Positions 1-5,629 of a stretch of DNA of 8,596 nt are shown one piece after another. The translations under genes were made by a program, and so were the position numbers. Position 1 is the stretch's first letter; every line of letters begins with the position of its first letter. The stretch lies in assembly GCA_022360135.1 (NCBI GenBank), contig JAKSDM010001827.1, forward strand, positions 1 through 8,596, written 5' to 3'. This DNA is from Pseudanabaenales cyanobacterium (lineage in GTDB: Bacteria; Cyanobacteriota; Cyanobacteriia; Phormidesmidales; Phormidesmidaceae). The notes under the pieces were generated by a model. It searched no databases. It worked only from the letters and a program-made list of their open reading frames with translations, and was not told the DNA's origin.

Positions 1-1
1 C

Positions 2-697
2 AGTGCAATCGCCTCTTCCTCAGCCCTAACTGAAATCGTCAAAGGCAAGACGCTCGACGATGCTCTCCAGATCACCAACAAAGAGATCGCCGATTATCTA
101 GGCGGCTTGCCTGAAGCCAAGATGCACTGTTCGGTGATGGGGCAGGAAGCCCTGGAAGCCGCCATCTATAAATATCGCGGCATTGAAGTCGAACAGCATG
201 ATGATGATGATGGCGCGTTAGTCTGCACCTGCTTCGGCATCAGCGAGAATCGTGTCCGTCGAGTCGTGATTGAAAATGATCTGACCACTGTGGAGCAGGT
301 GACCAACTATGTGAAGGCTGGCGGCGGTTGTGGTTCCTGTTTAGCGAATATCGAAGATATCATTCTAGCGGTGCAGCAAGAACGGGAGGCCATTCCCTCG
401 AAAGTGGCGGCGGAGATCGCGATTTCCCAGGAGAAAACTGCCCCACGTCCCCCAAGTCCTTTGACTACCGTGCAGAAGATTGCACTAATTCAACGAGTTC
501 TAGATGAAGAAGTCCGGCCCGTCCTCATGGCTGACGGCGGCAATGTTGAGCTATATGATCTGGATGGCGATCGCGTCCAGGTGAGTCTTCAGGGGGCTTG
601 TGGGTCTTGCTCAAGCAGTACAGACACGATTAAGTATGCGATCGAAGCTCGGCTCCAAGAACGAATTCTACCCAGCCTCGTGGTCGAAGCCATATAA
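2..697 (+). CDS. nifU: NifU, Fe-S cluster scaffold protein (5' end outside window)
   Basis: Cytoplasmic scaffold that assembles [2Fe-2S] and [4Fe-4S] clusters, with sulfur from NifS, and passes them to NifH and the cofactor-building proteins. The frame is open from base 2, so the gene is cut by the window edge; about 60 N-terminal residues (with the first two IscU-type cysteines) are missing by comparison with Azotobacter NifU. Seen in the 231 residues present: end of the IscU-like domain with the third scaffold cysteine in MHCSVMG (C43); a central permanent [2Fe-2S] domain with C75-x-C77 and GGGCGSC (C110, C113), spaced as in Azotobacter; a Pro-rich linker; and a C-terminal Nfu domain with ADGGNVELYD and GACGSC (C200, C203). 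An Asp tetrad (residues 67-70) precedes the central domain. The TTG at 107 lies inside the conserved GGLPEAKMHC motif and is not the start. Position upstream of nifH is the usual cyanobacterial order. Confidence 0.97.
   Translation, partial: SAIASSSALTEIVKGKTLDDALQITNKEIADYLGGLPEAKMHCSVMGQEALEAAIYKYRGIEVEQHDDDDGALVCTCFGISENRVRRVVIENDLTTVEQVTNYVKAGGGCGSCLANIEDIILAVQQEREAIPSKVAAEIAISQEKTAPRPPSPLTTVQKIALIQRVLDEEVRPVLMADGGNVELYDLDGDRVQVSLQGACGSCSSSTDTIKYAIEARLQERILPSLVVEAI
567..574. repeat. HIP1 octamer GCGATCGC in nifU
   Basis: Perfect copy of the palindromic HIP1 octamer that is strongly over-represented in many cyanobacterial genomes. It lies in the C-terminal Nfu domain of nifU. Three perfect copies in 8.6 kb is far above the roughly 0.1 expected by chance, which supports cyanobacterial origin. 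Confidence 0.85.
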
Positions 698-805
698 GTC
701 CAATTCGATCCCGTCTGAAGATAACCCCAATCCATACTAATTCCTCTGTTCTCAGGGGGTAGGGGAGTTCTTTTCCTCATGACCATGCAATTTTTTGTGA
801 TTCCG

Positions 806-857
806 GTTGGACGATCACCCCCGTGAATGCGGCAAACCCTTTATTCCATCGTCCAAC
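806..857 (+). promoter_or_regulatory. Inverted repeat / predicted stem-loop in the nifH leader
   Basis: GTTGGACGAT (806-815) is exactly complementary to ATCGTCCAAC (848-857), giving a 10-bp perfect stem with a 32-nt loop. The base of the stem can extend by one G-U pair (805/858). Inside the loop, TCAC (815-818) can pair with GTGA (823-826) around four C residues, competing at one base. The stem ends 15 nt before the nifH Shine-Dalgarno. There is no T-run after it, so it does not look like a terminator. In Anabaena, nifH mRNA 5' ends near a leader stem-loop have been ascribed to processing; a processing or stability role here is inference. The rest of the 189-bp nifU-nifH spacer shows a G-rich stretch near 755-768 and no promoter that I can defend. 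Confidence 0.6.
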
Positions 858-872
858 TCAGCCCAAGAAACT

Positions 873-878
873 AAGGAG
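873..878 (+). promoter_or_regulatory. Shine-Dalgarno of nifH
   Basis: AAGGAG with an 8-nt A-rich spacer to the ATG at 887. It is the best ribosome binding site in the window, in keeping with the very high NifH synthesis that nitrogenase needs. Confidence 0.85.
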
Positions 879-886
879 AAAAAAAC

Positions 887-1762
887 ATGCGTCAAATTGC
901 ATTTTACGGTAAAGGCGGAATTGGTAAATCCACCACCTCTCAAAACACCATTGCCGCTCTGGCGGATACTAGTCGCGTCATGATCGTAGGTTGCGACCCC
1001 AAAGCAGACTCTACCCGCTTGATGCTCCACACCAAAGCTCAAACCACGATTCTGCACTTGGCGGCAGAGCGGGGCTCGGTCGAAGATCTCGAACTCGAAG
1101 AAGTGCTGCTTACTGGGTACAAAGATGTCAAGTGCGTTGAGTCAGGTGGTCCTGAGCCCGGTGTTGGCTGCGCTGGTCGGGGTATTATCACCGCTATCAA
1201 CTTCCTAGAAGAAGAAGGCGCTTACGAAGGTCTCGATTTCGTCTCCTACGACGTACTGGGCGACGTGGTTTGCGGCGGCTTCGCCATGCCCATTCGGGAA
1301 GGCAAAGCTCAAGAAATCTACATTGTCACCTCTGGGGAGATGATGGCCATGTACGCCGCCAACAACATCGCCCGAGGCATTCTCAAGTATGCCCACTCCG
1401 GCGGTGTACGTCTGGGCGGACTGATCTGCAACAGCCGTAAAGTTGACCGTGAAGTTGAGTTGATTGAAGAATTAGCTCGGCGGTTAAGCACCCAGATGAT
1501 TCACTTTGTTCCCCGCGACAAGTCAGTACAAGAAGCTGAACTGCGTCGTATGACTGTGATTGAGCATAATCCAACTCACCCCCAAGCAGATGAGTACCGG
1601 GCTCTGGCTCGCAAGATCGAGCAAAACACCAATTTAGTGATTCCCACCCCAATCACCATGGATGAATTGGAGGAACTACTGGTTGACTTTGGCATCCTGG
1701 GCGGCGAGGAAGAATACCAGAAAGTGCTGGAGGCGGATAAAGCGAAGACGGTGGCAGTTTAA
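887..1762 (+). CDS. nifH: NifH, nitrogenase iron protein (dinitrogenase reductase)
   Basis: Homodimeric ATP-dependent reductase that passes electrons to the MoFe protein; also needed for P-cluster and FeMo-co maturation. 291 aa, nearly full family length. Visible: P-loop GKGGIGKST (8-16); switch I region DPKADST (37-43); the two [4Fe-4S] ligands C95 (GVGCAGRG) and C129 (DVVCGGFAMP); switch II DVLGD (122-126); and R98, equivalent to the arginine ADP-ribosylated in some diazotrophs. The N-terminus begins directly MRQIAFYG, without the short extension seen in Anabaena NifH; no other in-frame start lies near the strong AAGGAG at 873. The C-terminal tail (EADKAKTVAV) is variable in the family. Presence of nifD and nifK next door, and no vnfG/anfG-type gene after nifD, place it in the Mo system rather than the V or Fe-only systems. 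BchL/ChlL is excluded by the context and by the NifH-type sequence. Confidence 0.99.
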   Translation: MRQIAFYGKGGIGKSTTSQNTIAALADTSRVMIVGCDPKADSTRLMLHTKAQTTILHLAAERGSVEDLELEEVLLTGYKDVKCVESGGPEPGVGCAGRGIITAINFLEEEGAYEGLDFVSYDVLGDVVCGGFAMPIREGKAQEIYIVTSGEMMAMYAANNIARGILKYAHSGGVRLGGLICNSRKVDREVELIEELARRLSTQMIHFVPRDKSVQEAELRRMTVIEHNPTHPQADEYRALARKIEQNTNLVIPTPITMDELEELLVDFGILGGEEEYQKVLEADKAKTVAV

Positions 1763-1768
1763 CTACAA

Positions 1769-1793
1769 GGCGGCGGGATGAGGGCGGCGGGAT
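1769..1793 (+). repeat. Two direct copies of GGCGGCGGGAT after nifH
   Basis: GGCGGCGGGAT occurs at 1769-1779 and 1783-1793, a period of 14 bp, starting 7 bp after the nifH stop codon. This is short GC-rich repeat material of the kind common in cyanobacterial spacers. Function unknown. Confidence 0.65.
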
Positions 1794-1794
1794 C

Positions 1795-1837
1795 ACCCAA
1801 CCTACCGCGATCAATCGCAAATGGGTCAAGGCCCATT
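1795..1837 (+). other. Overlapping small hairpins in the nifH-nifD spacer
   Basis: Two mutually exclusive structures are possible. One is nested: ACCCA (1795-1799) with TGGGT (1822-1826), enclosing GCGAT-CA-ATCGC (1807-1818). The other pairs AATGGG (1820-1825) with CCCATT (1832-1837) around a 6-nt loop. No T-run follows either, so a classic intrinsic terminator is unlikely. They could mark a processing site or partial attenuation between nifH and nifD, which would fit the usual excess of nifH mRNA; that is inference. The remainder of the 170-bp spacer is pyrimidine-rich and holds no gene. Confidence 0.4.
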
Positions 1838-1902
1838 CCCCCGAGGTTTGATTCCTACCCTTCATCCTTGCCTATTTGACTCTTTTCCCCAACCTCTAAT
1901 GC

Positions 1903-1916
1903 CCAATCCCTAATCC
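1903..1916 (+). repeat. 14-nt motif CCAATCCCTAATCC before nifD, shared with nifK leader
   Basis: The identical 14-mer occurs at 3493-3506 upstream of nifK. Here it ends 16 nt before the nifD ATG, just ahead of the weak AGAGGA ribosome binding site. It is built from the heptamer AATCCCT, resembling the short tandem heptamer repeats of cyanobacterial genomes. Confidence 0.6.
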
Positions 1917-1932
1917 TTACTGAGAGGACATC

Positions 1933-3378
1933 ATGGTAACAACTGCAGAAGAAAAAAAGATGCTGATCCAGGAGGTGCTGGATGCCTATCCTGAGAAAGC
2001 CAAGAAGAATCGCACTAAGCACCTCAATGTTTATGAAGAAGGTAAGTCTGACTGCGGCGTTCGCTCCAATAAGAAATCTATCCCCGGAGTAATGACCACC
2101 CGTGGCTGCGCCTACGCCGGATCTAAAGGTGTAGTCTGGGGTCCAGTCAAGGATATGGTCCACATCTCCCATGGTCCAGTTGGCTGCGGCTATTACTCTT
2201 GGTCCGGTCGCCGCAACTATTATATTGGTACGACGGGGGTTGACACCTTTGGCACCATGCAATTCACCTCCGACTTCCAGGAGCGGGATATCGTCTTCGG
2301 CGGTGATAAGAAGTTGTCCAAGCTAATCGATGAAGTTGAGGAACTGTTTCCCCTGCATGGTGGGGTGTCTATCCAATCTGAGTGTCCCATTGGCCTGATT
2401 GGAGATGATATTGAAGCGGTCGCCCGCAAGAAGTCAAAGGACCTCGGCAAGACAGTGGTTCCGGTCCGTTGCGAAGGCTTCCGGGGTGTTTCCCAATCTC
2501 TAGGCCACCACATCGCCAATGACGCTGTCCGCGACTGGGTCTTCCCCCAATCTGATGAGAAGAAAGGCGAACTCGGGTATGAGCCTGGACCCTATGATGT
2601 GGCGGTGATTGGCGACTACAACATTGGTGGAGATGCTTGGTCATCCCGCATCCTGTTAGAGGAAATCGGGCTGCGCGTGGTCGCCCAGTGGTCTGGCGAC
2701 GGCACCCTGAATGAAATGATGCTGACGCCGCAAGTGAAGCTGAACCTGGTTCACTGCTATCGGTCAATGAACTACATCAGCCGTCACATGGAAGAGAAGT
2801 ATGGGGTGCCCTGGCTGGAGTACAACTTCTTTGGCCCCACCCAGATCGCTGACTCCCTCCGCACCATCGCCGCTCGCTTCGATAAAACTATTCAGGAAAA
2901 TGCCGAGAAGGTAATCGCCAAGTATCAGCCTCAGGCGGATGCGATTATCGCCAAATATCGTCCTCTTTTAGAACGCAAGAAAGTGGTGATGATGGTGGGT
3001 GGTCTGCGGCCTCGCCACGTCATTCCCGCCTTCTATGATCTGGGCATGGACGTTGTGGGCACGGGCTATGAGTTTGGCCATAACGATGACTACAAGCGCA
3101 CTGGCGACTATGTCAAAGATAGCACCCTGATCTACGACGATGTCACTGGCTATGAGTTTGAACAATTCGTTAAAGCCCTACAGCCCGATTTAGTCGCCTC
3201 TGGCATCAAAGAGAAATATGTGTTCCAGAAAATGGGACTGCCCTTCCGCCAGATGCACTCTTGGGATTACTCCGGCCCCTACCATGGCTATGACGGATTC
3301 GCCATATTCGCCCGTGACATGGACTTGGCCCTCAATAGCCCCACCTGGGATCTGATCAAGGCGCCCTGGAAGCAATAG
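1933..3378 (+). CDS. nifD: NifD, nitrogenase MoFe protein alpha subunit
   Basis: Alpha subunit of the alpha2-beta2 dinitrogenase; holds FeMo-co and half of the P-cluster. 481 aa, full length. P-cluster ligands C59 (RGCAYAGS), C85 (GPVGCGYY) and C151 (SECPIGLIGDD) are present. FeMo-co ligands are C275 (VHCYRSMNY) and H442 (QMHSWDYSG). Active-site neighbours are also seen: V67, R93, Q188 and H192 (the equivalents of Azotobacter V70, R96, Q191 and H195). All canonical residues are intact, so the subunit should be active. The start ATG is preceded by AGAGGA (1923-1928), a moderate ribosome binding site 4 nt away; the N-terminus MVTTAEEKKMLIQEVL fits cyanobacterial NifD. The gene is continuous, with no 11-kb-type excision element, although the insertion core is present (3264-3274). 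Lies 170 bp after nifH and 153 bp before nifK, in the standard HDK order. Confidence 0.99.
   Translation: MVTTAEEKKMLIQEVLDAYPEKAKKNRTKHLNVYEEGKSDCGVRSNKKSIPGVMTTRGCAYAGSKGVVWGPVKDMVHISHGPVGCGYYSWSGRRNYYIGTTGVDTFGTMQFTSDFQERDIVFGGDKKLSKLIDEVEELFPLHGGVSIQSECPIGLIGDDIEAVARKKSKDLGKTVVPVRCEGFRGVSQSLGHHIANDAVRDWVFPQSDEKKGELGYEPGPYDVAVIGDYNIGGDAWSSRILLEEIGLRVVAQWSGDGTLNEMMLTPQVKLNLVHCYRSMNYISRHMEEKYGVPWLEYNFFGPTQIADSLRTIAARFDKTIQENAEKVIAKYQPQADAIIAKYRPLLERKKVVMMVGGLRPRHVIPAFYDLGMDVVGTGYEFGHNDDYKRTGDYVKDSTLIYDDVTGYEFEQFVKALQPDLVASGIKEKYVFQKMGLPFRQMHSWDYSGPYHGYDGFAIFARDMDLALNSPTWDLIKAPWKQ
3264..3274 (+). other. Unoccupied nifD-element core site GGATTACTCCG
   Basis: Exact match to the 11-bp core repeat at which the nifD element of Anabaena PCC 7120 is excised by the XisA recombinase. 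It spans codons for WDYSG (residues 444-448), next to the FeMo-co ligand H442. Only one copy is present and nifD reads through, so the site is empty. Because the encoded residues are almost invariant, the match may reflect codon conservation alone and does not prove past occupancy. Confidence 0.6.
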
Positions 3379-3479
3379 GAGATCGGGAGATTGGGAGATC
3401 GGGAGATAGCTTTGAGTTTTGACTTAAACCAACCATTCAAGCTCATCCTCCCCATCCTCCCCATCCTCCCCATCCCCTC
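3377..3479 (+). repeat. Facing purine 8-mer and pyrimidine 9-mer arrays in the nifD-nifK spacer
   Basis: Four 8-bp units of consensus GGGAGATC (3377-3384, 3385-3392, 3393-3400, 3401-3408) begin within the nifD stop codon. After 35 nt follow three perfect 9-bp units CATCCTCCC (3444-3452, 3453-3461, 3462-3470) and a degenerate fourth (to 3479). GGGAG pairs with CTCCC, and the following AT with AT across one bulged C, so three successive units can pair in register to form a long imperfect stem with a roughly 35-nt loop. Each CATCCTCCC also contains CCTCC, the anti-Shine-Dalgarno core. Strand composition (G/A on one arm, C/T on the other) is extreme. Function unknown; mRNA stability or translation coupling are possibilities. 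Confidence 0.7.
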
Positions 3480-3492
3480 ACCCCCTCACCCT

Positions 3493-3515
3493 CCAATCCC
3501 TAATCCCTAATCCCC
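3493..3515 (+). repeat. Tandem heptamer AATCCCT in the nifK leader
   Basis: Three head-to-tail heptamers: AATCCCT (3495-3501), AATCCCT (3502-3508) and AATCCCC (3509-3515). The first two overlap the 14-mer CCAATCCCTAATCC that is also found before nifD at 1903. The array ends 5 nt before the nifK ribosome binding site. This matches the style of short tandemly repeated heptamers known in filamentous cyanobacteria. Confidence 0.65.
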
Positions 3516-3520
3516 ACCAG

Positions 3521-3525
3521 AGGAG
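3521..3525 (+). promoter_or_regulatory. Shine-Dalgarno of nifK
   Basis: AGGAG with a 6-nt spacer to the ATG at 3532. It could pair with any of the upstream CCTCC motifs in the CATCCTCCC array (3444-3470), so accessibility may depend on how the spacer RNA folds. Confidence 0.8.
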
Positions 3526-3531
3526 ATAATT

Positions 3532-5067
3532 ATGGCTCAGAACTTAGAGAATATCGTAGACCACGTTGAGTTATTTCAGCAGTCGGAGTATCAGGAGCTA
3601 TTCCTGAGGAAGCGTGAATTTGAAGGTGTCCCTTCCCCAGAGGCAGTTGCAGAAGCGGCGGAGTGGACTAAAACCTGGGAATATCGAGAGAAGAACTTTG
3701 CCCGTCAAGCATTGACCGTTAATCCCGCTAAAGCCTGTCAGCCCTTGGGCGCTATTCTGGCAGCTGTTGGCTTTGAAGGGACACTGCCATTTGTTCATGG
3801 CTCCCAGGGTTGTGTGGCTTACTTCCGCACCCACTTTACCCGTCACTTCAAAGAGCCCTTCAGCGCTGTTTCTAGCTCCATGACCGAAGATGCAGCCGTT
3901 TTCGGCGGGCTGAAGAACATGATTGACGGCTTGGCCAACAGCTACGCCCTCTATGAGCCTAAGATGATCGCCATTTGCACTACTTGCATGGCTGAGGTGA
4001 TCGGAGATGACTTGGGCGCCTTCATTGGCAACGCCAAAAACGAGGGTTCAATTCCCGAAGACTTCCCCGTTCCCTATGCCCACACACCAAGCTTTGTCGG
4101 TTCCCACATCACGGGTTACGACAACATGATGAAGGGGATTCTATCGAACCTCACTGCGGGCAAGAAGGCGGAAACCAGCAACGGCAAGATTAACTTTATC
4201 CCTGGCTTTGAAACCTACATGGGTAACCTGCGGGAATTGAAGAGTCTCACCTCCCTGATGGGTGTGGACGCCACCATCCTGGGGGATAATGAACTCTATC
4301 TAGATTCGCCAACTACGGGTGAGTTCAAGATGTACCAGGGCGGCACACCGCTGGCGGCGGCGGCGGACTCAATCAATGCTGAGGCGACCTTCGCCTTACA
4401 GGCATACTCCACCGTCAAGACGCGTGATTACATTGGCAAGGAGTGGGGGCAAAAGACGGCTGCTTACCGGCCTTGGGGCATTAAAGGCACCGACAATTTC
4501 CTGATGGCGCTGTCTGAAGCGACGGGTAATCCCATCCCGGAAGCGTTGGAACTTGAGCGGGGCCGCGCCGTTGACGCGATCACGGACTCCCAAGCCTGGC
4601 TGCATGGCAAAAAGGCGGCTCTGTATGGCGATCCTGACCTGGTGATGGGGCTGCTACAATTCCTGCTAGAGCTGGGGGTTGAACCTGTTCACGTTTTAGT
4701 CACCAACAGCACCCCGGAATTTGAGGCAGAAGCCAAGGCGTTGCTGGCGTCCAGCCCCTTTGGCCAAGAAGCGACCGTTTGGGGTAAGAAGGATCTGTGG
4801 CACATGCGATCGCTCCTATTCACCGAACCAGTTGACTTCCTGATCGGCAACTCCTACGGCAAGTATCTCTGGCGCGACACCAAAACTCCTCTCATCCGCA
4901 TTGGCTATCCCATCTTCGATCGCCATCATCTGCACCGCTACTCAACCATTGGTTATTCAGGCGCTCTTAACCTACTCACCTGGATCTTGAATAGCGTTTT
5001 GGATGAGCTAGACCGCAGCACCATTGTTCCGTCTAAGACCGATATCTCCTATGACCTGATTCGCTAA
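3532..5067 (+). CDS. nifK: NifK, nitrogenase MoFe protein beta subunit
   Basis: Beta subunit of dinitrogenase; supplies the other half of the P-cluster and the docking face for NifH. 511 aa, close to the 510-523 typical of the family. P-cluster ligands C69 (AKACQPLGA), C94 (HGSQGCVAYF) and C152 (CTTCMAEVIGDD) are present, as is S187 (TPSFVGSH), equivalent to the beta-Ser188 that ligates the oxidised P-cluster in Azotobacter. The HFKEPFSAVSSSMTEDAAVFGG block and the C-terminal SYDLIR end are characteristic. The start is fixed by AGGAG at 3521. A run of four GCG codons (AAAA, residues 275-278) is a small local repeat. Must assemble with NifD, encoded just upstream; nothing is missing or broken. 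Confidence 0.99.
   Translation: MAQNLENIVDHVELFQQSEYQELFLRKREFEGVPSPEAVAEAAEWTKTWEYREKNFARQALTVNPAKACQPLGAILAAVGFEGTLPFVHGSQGCVAYFRTHFTRHFKEPFSAVSSSMTEDAAVFGGLKNMIDGLANSYALYEPKMIAICTTCMAEVIGDDLGAFIGNAKNEGSIPEDFPVPYAHTPSFVGSHITGYDNMMKGILSNLTAGKKAETSNGKINFIPGFETYMGNLRELKSLTSLMGVDATILGDNELYLDSPTTGEFKMYQGGTPLAAAADSINAEATFALQAYSTVKTRDYIGKEWGQKTAAYRPWGIKGTDNFLMALSEATGNPIPEALELERGRAVDAITDSQAWLHGKKAALYGDPDLVMGLLQFLLELGVEPVHVLVTNSTPEFEAEAKALLASSPFGQEATVWGKKDLWHMRSLLFTEPVDFLIGNSYGKYLWRDTKTPLIRIGYPIFDRHHLHRYSTIGYSGALNLLTWILNSVLDELDRSTIVPSKTDISYDLIR
4806..4813. repeat. HIP1 octamer GCGATCGC in nifK
   Basis: Second perfect HIP1 palindrome, within the 3' third of nifK. Supports cyanobacterial origin; no gene-specific role is implied. 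Confidence 0.85.
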
Positions 5068-5090
5068 GGCAGGACATTGGGAGTGGAAGG

Positions 5091-5157
5091 GAGTTATGAG
5101 TGATGAGTTTGGAAACGGTCCGTAATTTAAACCTCGATACTCTTCAACTCATAACTC
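5091..5157 (+). other. 11-bp perfect inverted repeat after nifK
   Basis: GAGTTATGAGT (5091-5101) is exactly complementary to ACTCATAACTC (5147-5157), with a 45-nt loop. Two G-U pairs (5089-5090 with 5158-5159) could extend the stem. A competing 7-bp pairing exists between ATGAGTT (5103-5109) and AACTCAT (5146-5152). It lies 23 bp after the nifK stop and is followed by TTC-rich sequence rather than a clean T-run, so it may be an mRNA 3'-stabiliser or weak attenuator rather than a full terminator. GAGTTAT-type inverted repeats are a common class of cyanobacterial spacer sequence. The rest of the 130-bp spacer has nothing else I can name. Confidence 0.6.
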
Positions 5158-5197
5158 TTCTTTCTCACCCCATTATCACCGCTTAAGAGAGACTACA

Positions 5198-5521
5198 ATG
5201 AACACAATTACAAAATCTCCAAACCTTAGCTATTTCCCCACCCCGGCTCAGAGAAAGGACTGGGATCCACTCCGCCCCATTCGTCGCTGGATTAACAGTA
5301 TTACGGTCAAAAATTCTAGATTTGCTCATTTTGTCTGCCAATTGATTCCCTGCGAATGTCCTTTCGAGCGTGATGTCGTTCTTCTAGGGCGTAAGCTATT
5401 TCATATTCCGCCACTCTGTAAACTGAATCCTTTCTACAACGAAATTGTTGGACTTCGCTTCCGCGCTCTAACTTATCTTTCCGACGTCTGTGAAGTGGAT
5501 GTGACGCAATATATTTGCTAG
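5198..5521 (+). CDS. Small Mo-dependent nitrogenase family protein (Mo-nitro_C-like)
   Basis: A 107-aa protein resembling the family annotated as 'Mo-dependent nitrogenase C-terminus' (Pfam Mo-nitro_C), found directly after nifK in many cyanobacteria. Despite the family name it has none of the NifD/NifK metal-site motifs and its function is not established. Visible: a basic N-terminal part (about 1-40); the signature LIPCECPFERDV (49-60); then IPPLCKLNPFYNEIVGLRFRALTYLSDVC (70-98); and a C-terminal Cys. Six cysteines (47, 52, 54, 74, 98, 107) in so short a protein hint at metal or Fe-S binding, which is inference. There is no signal peptide or clear membrane helix. The start has a weak AAGAGAG (5185-5191) site 6 nt upstream. 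Its place between nifK and nifEN suggests a role in assembling or protecting the MoFe protein. Confidence 0.85.
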   Translation: MNTITKSPNLSYFPTPAQRKDWDPLRPIRRWINSITVKNSRFAHFVCQLIPCECPFERDVVLLGRKLFHIPPLCKLNPFYNEIVGLRFRALTYLSDVCEVDVTQYIC

Positions 5522-5536
5522 TCCAGAGAGCAATGA

Positions 5537-5593
5537 ATTTTAGGTTTTGAGTCATGGACTAGCGAATTCAACTTAAAACTCAACACTTAAAAT
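5537..5593 (+). other. 16-nt near-perfect inverted repeat before nifEN
   Basis: The arm 5537-5552 (ATTTTAGG then TTTTGAGT) pairs with 5578-5593 (ACTCAACA then CTTAAAAT). Fourteen Watson-Crick pairs, one G-U pair and one mismatch result, around a 25-nt loop. It begins 15 bp after the stop of the small ORF. AT-rich arms and no T-run make intrinsic termination doubtful. It may separate expression of the HDK-orf part from nifEN, by processing or partial stopping; that is inference. Confidence 0.55.
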
Positions 5594-5629
5594 CCCATCT
5601 CATCACATTCTGGCAATCCTTTGCTCCGG

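Noticed and set aside
107..697. A complete 196-aa gene starting at TTG 107
   Set aside because: The frame is open to base 2 and upstream residues (SAIASSALTEIVKGKTLDDAL...) match NifU; 107 is an internal leucine codon in GGLPEAKMHC.
3377..3515. CRISPR array or insertion sequence in the nifD-nifK spacer
   Set aside because: Units are 7-9 bp with no spacers between them, and there is no transposase, target duplication or terminal inverted repeat.
4353..4366. GGC/GCG trinucleotide repeat in nifK
   Set aside because: Only about four units, encoding four alanines in a variable loop; too short to suggest slippage or regulation.
4319..4504. Plus-strand 61-aa frame inside nifK
   Set aside because: An Arg/Ser-rich out-of-frame shadow of conserved nifK sequence, with no ribosome binding site.
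1933..5067. Alternative (vanadium or iron-only) nitrogenase
   Set aside because: No delta-subunit (vnfG/anfG) gene follows or is fused to nifD, and the alpha and beta subunits have Mo-type motifs and lengths.
5091..5157. Rho-independent terminator after nifK
   Set aside because: The stem is AT-balanced, the loop is 45 nt, and no T-run follows directly; I list it only as an inverted repeat.
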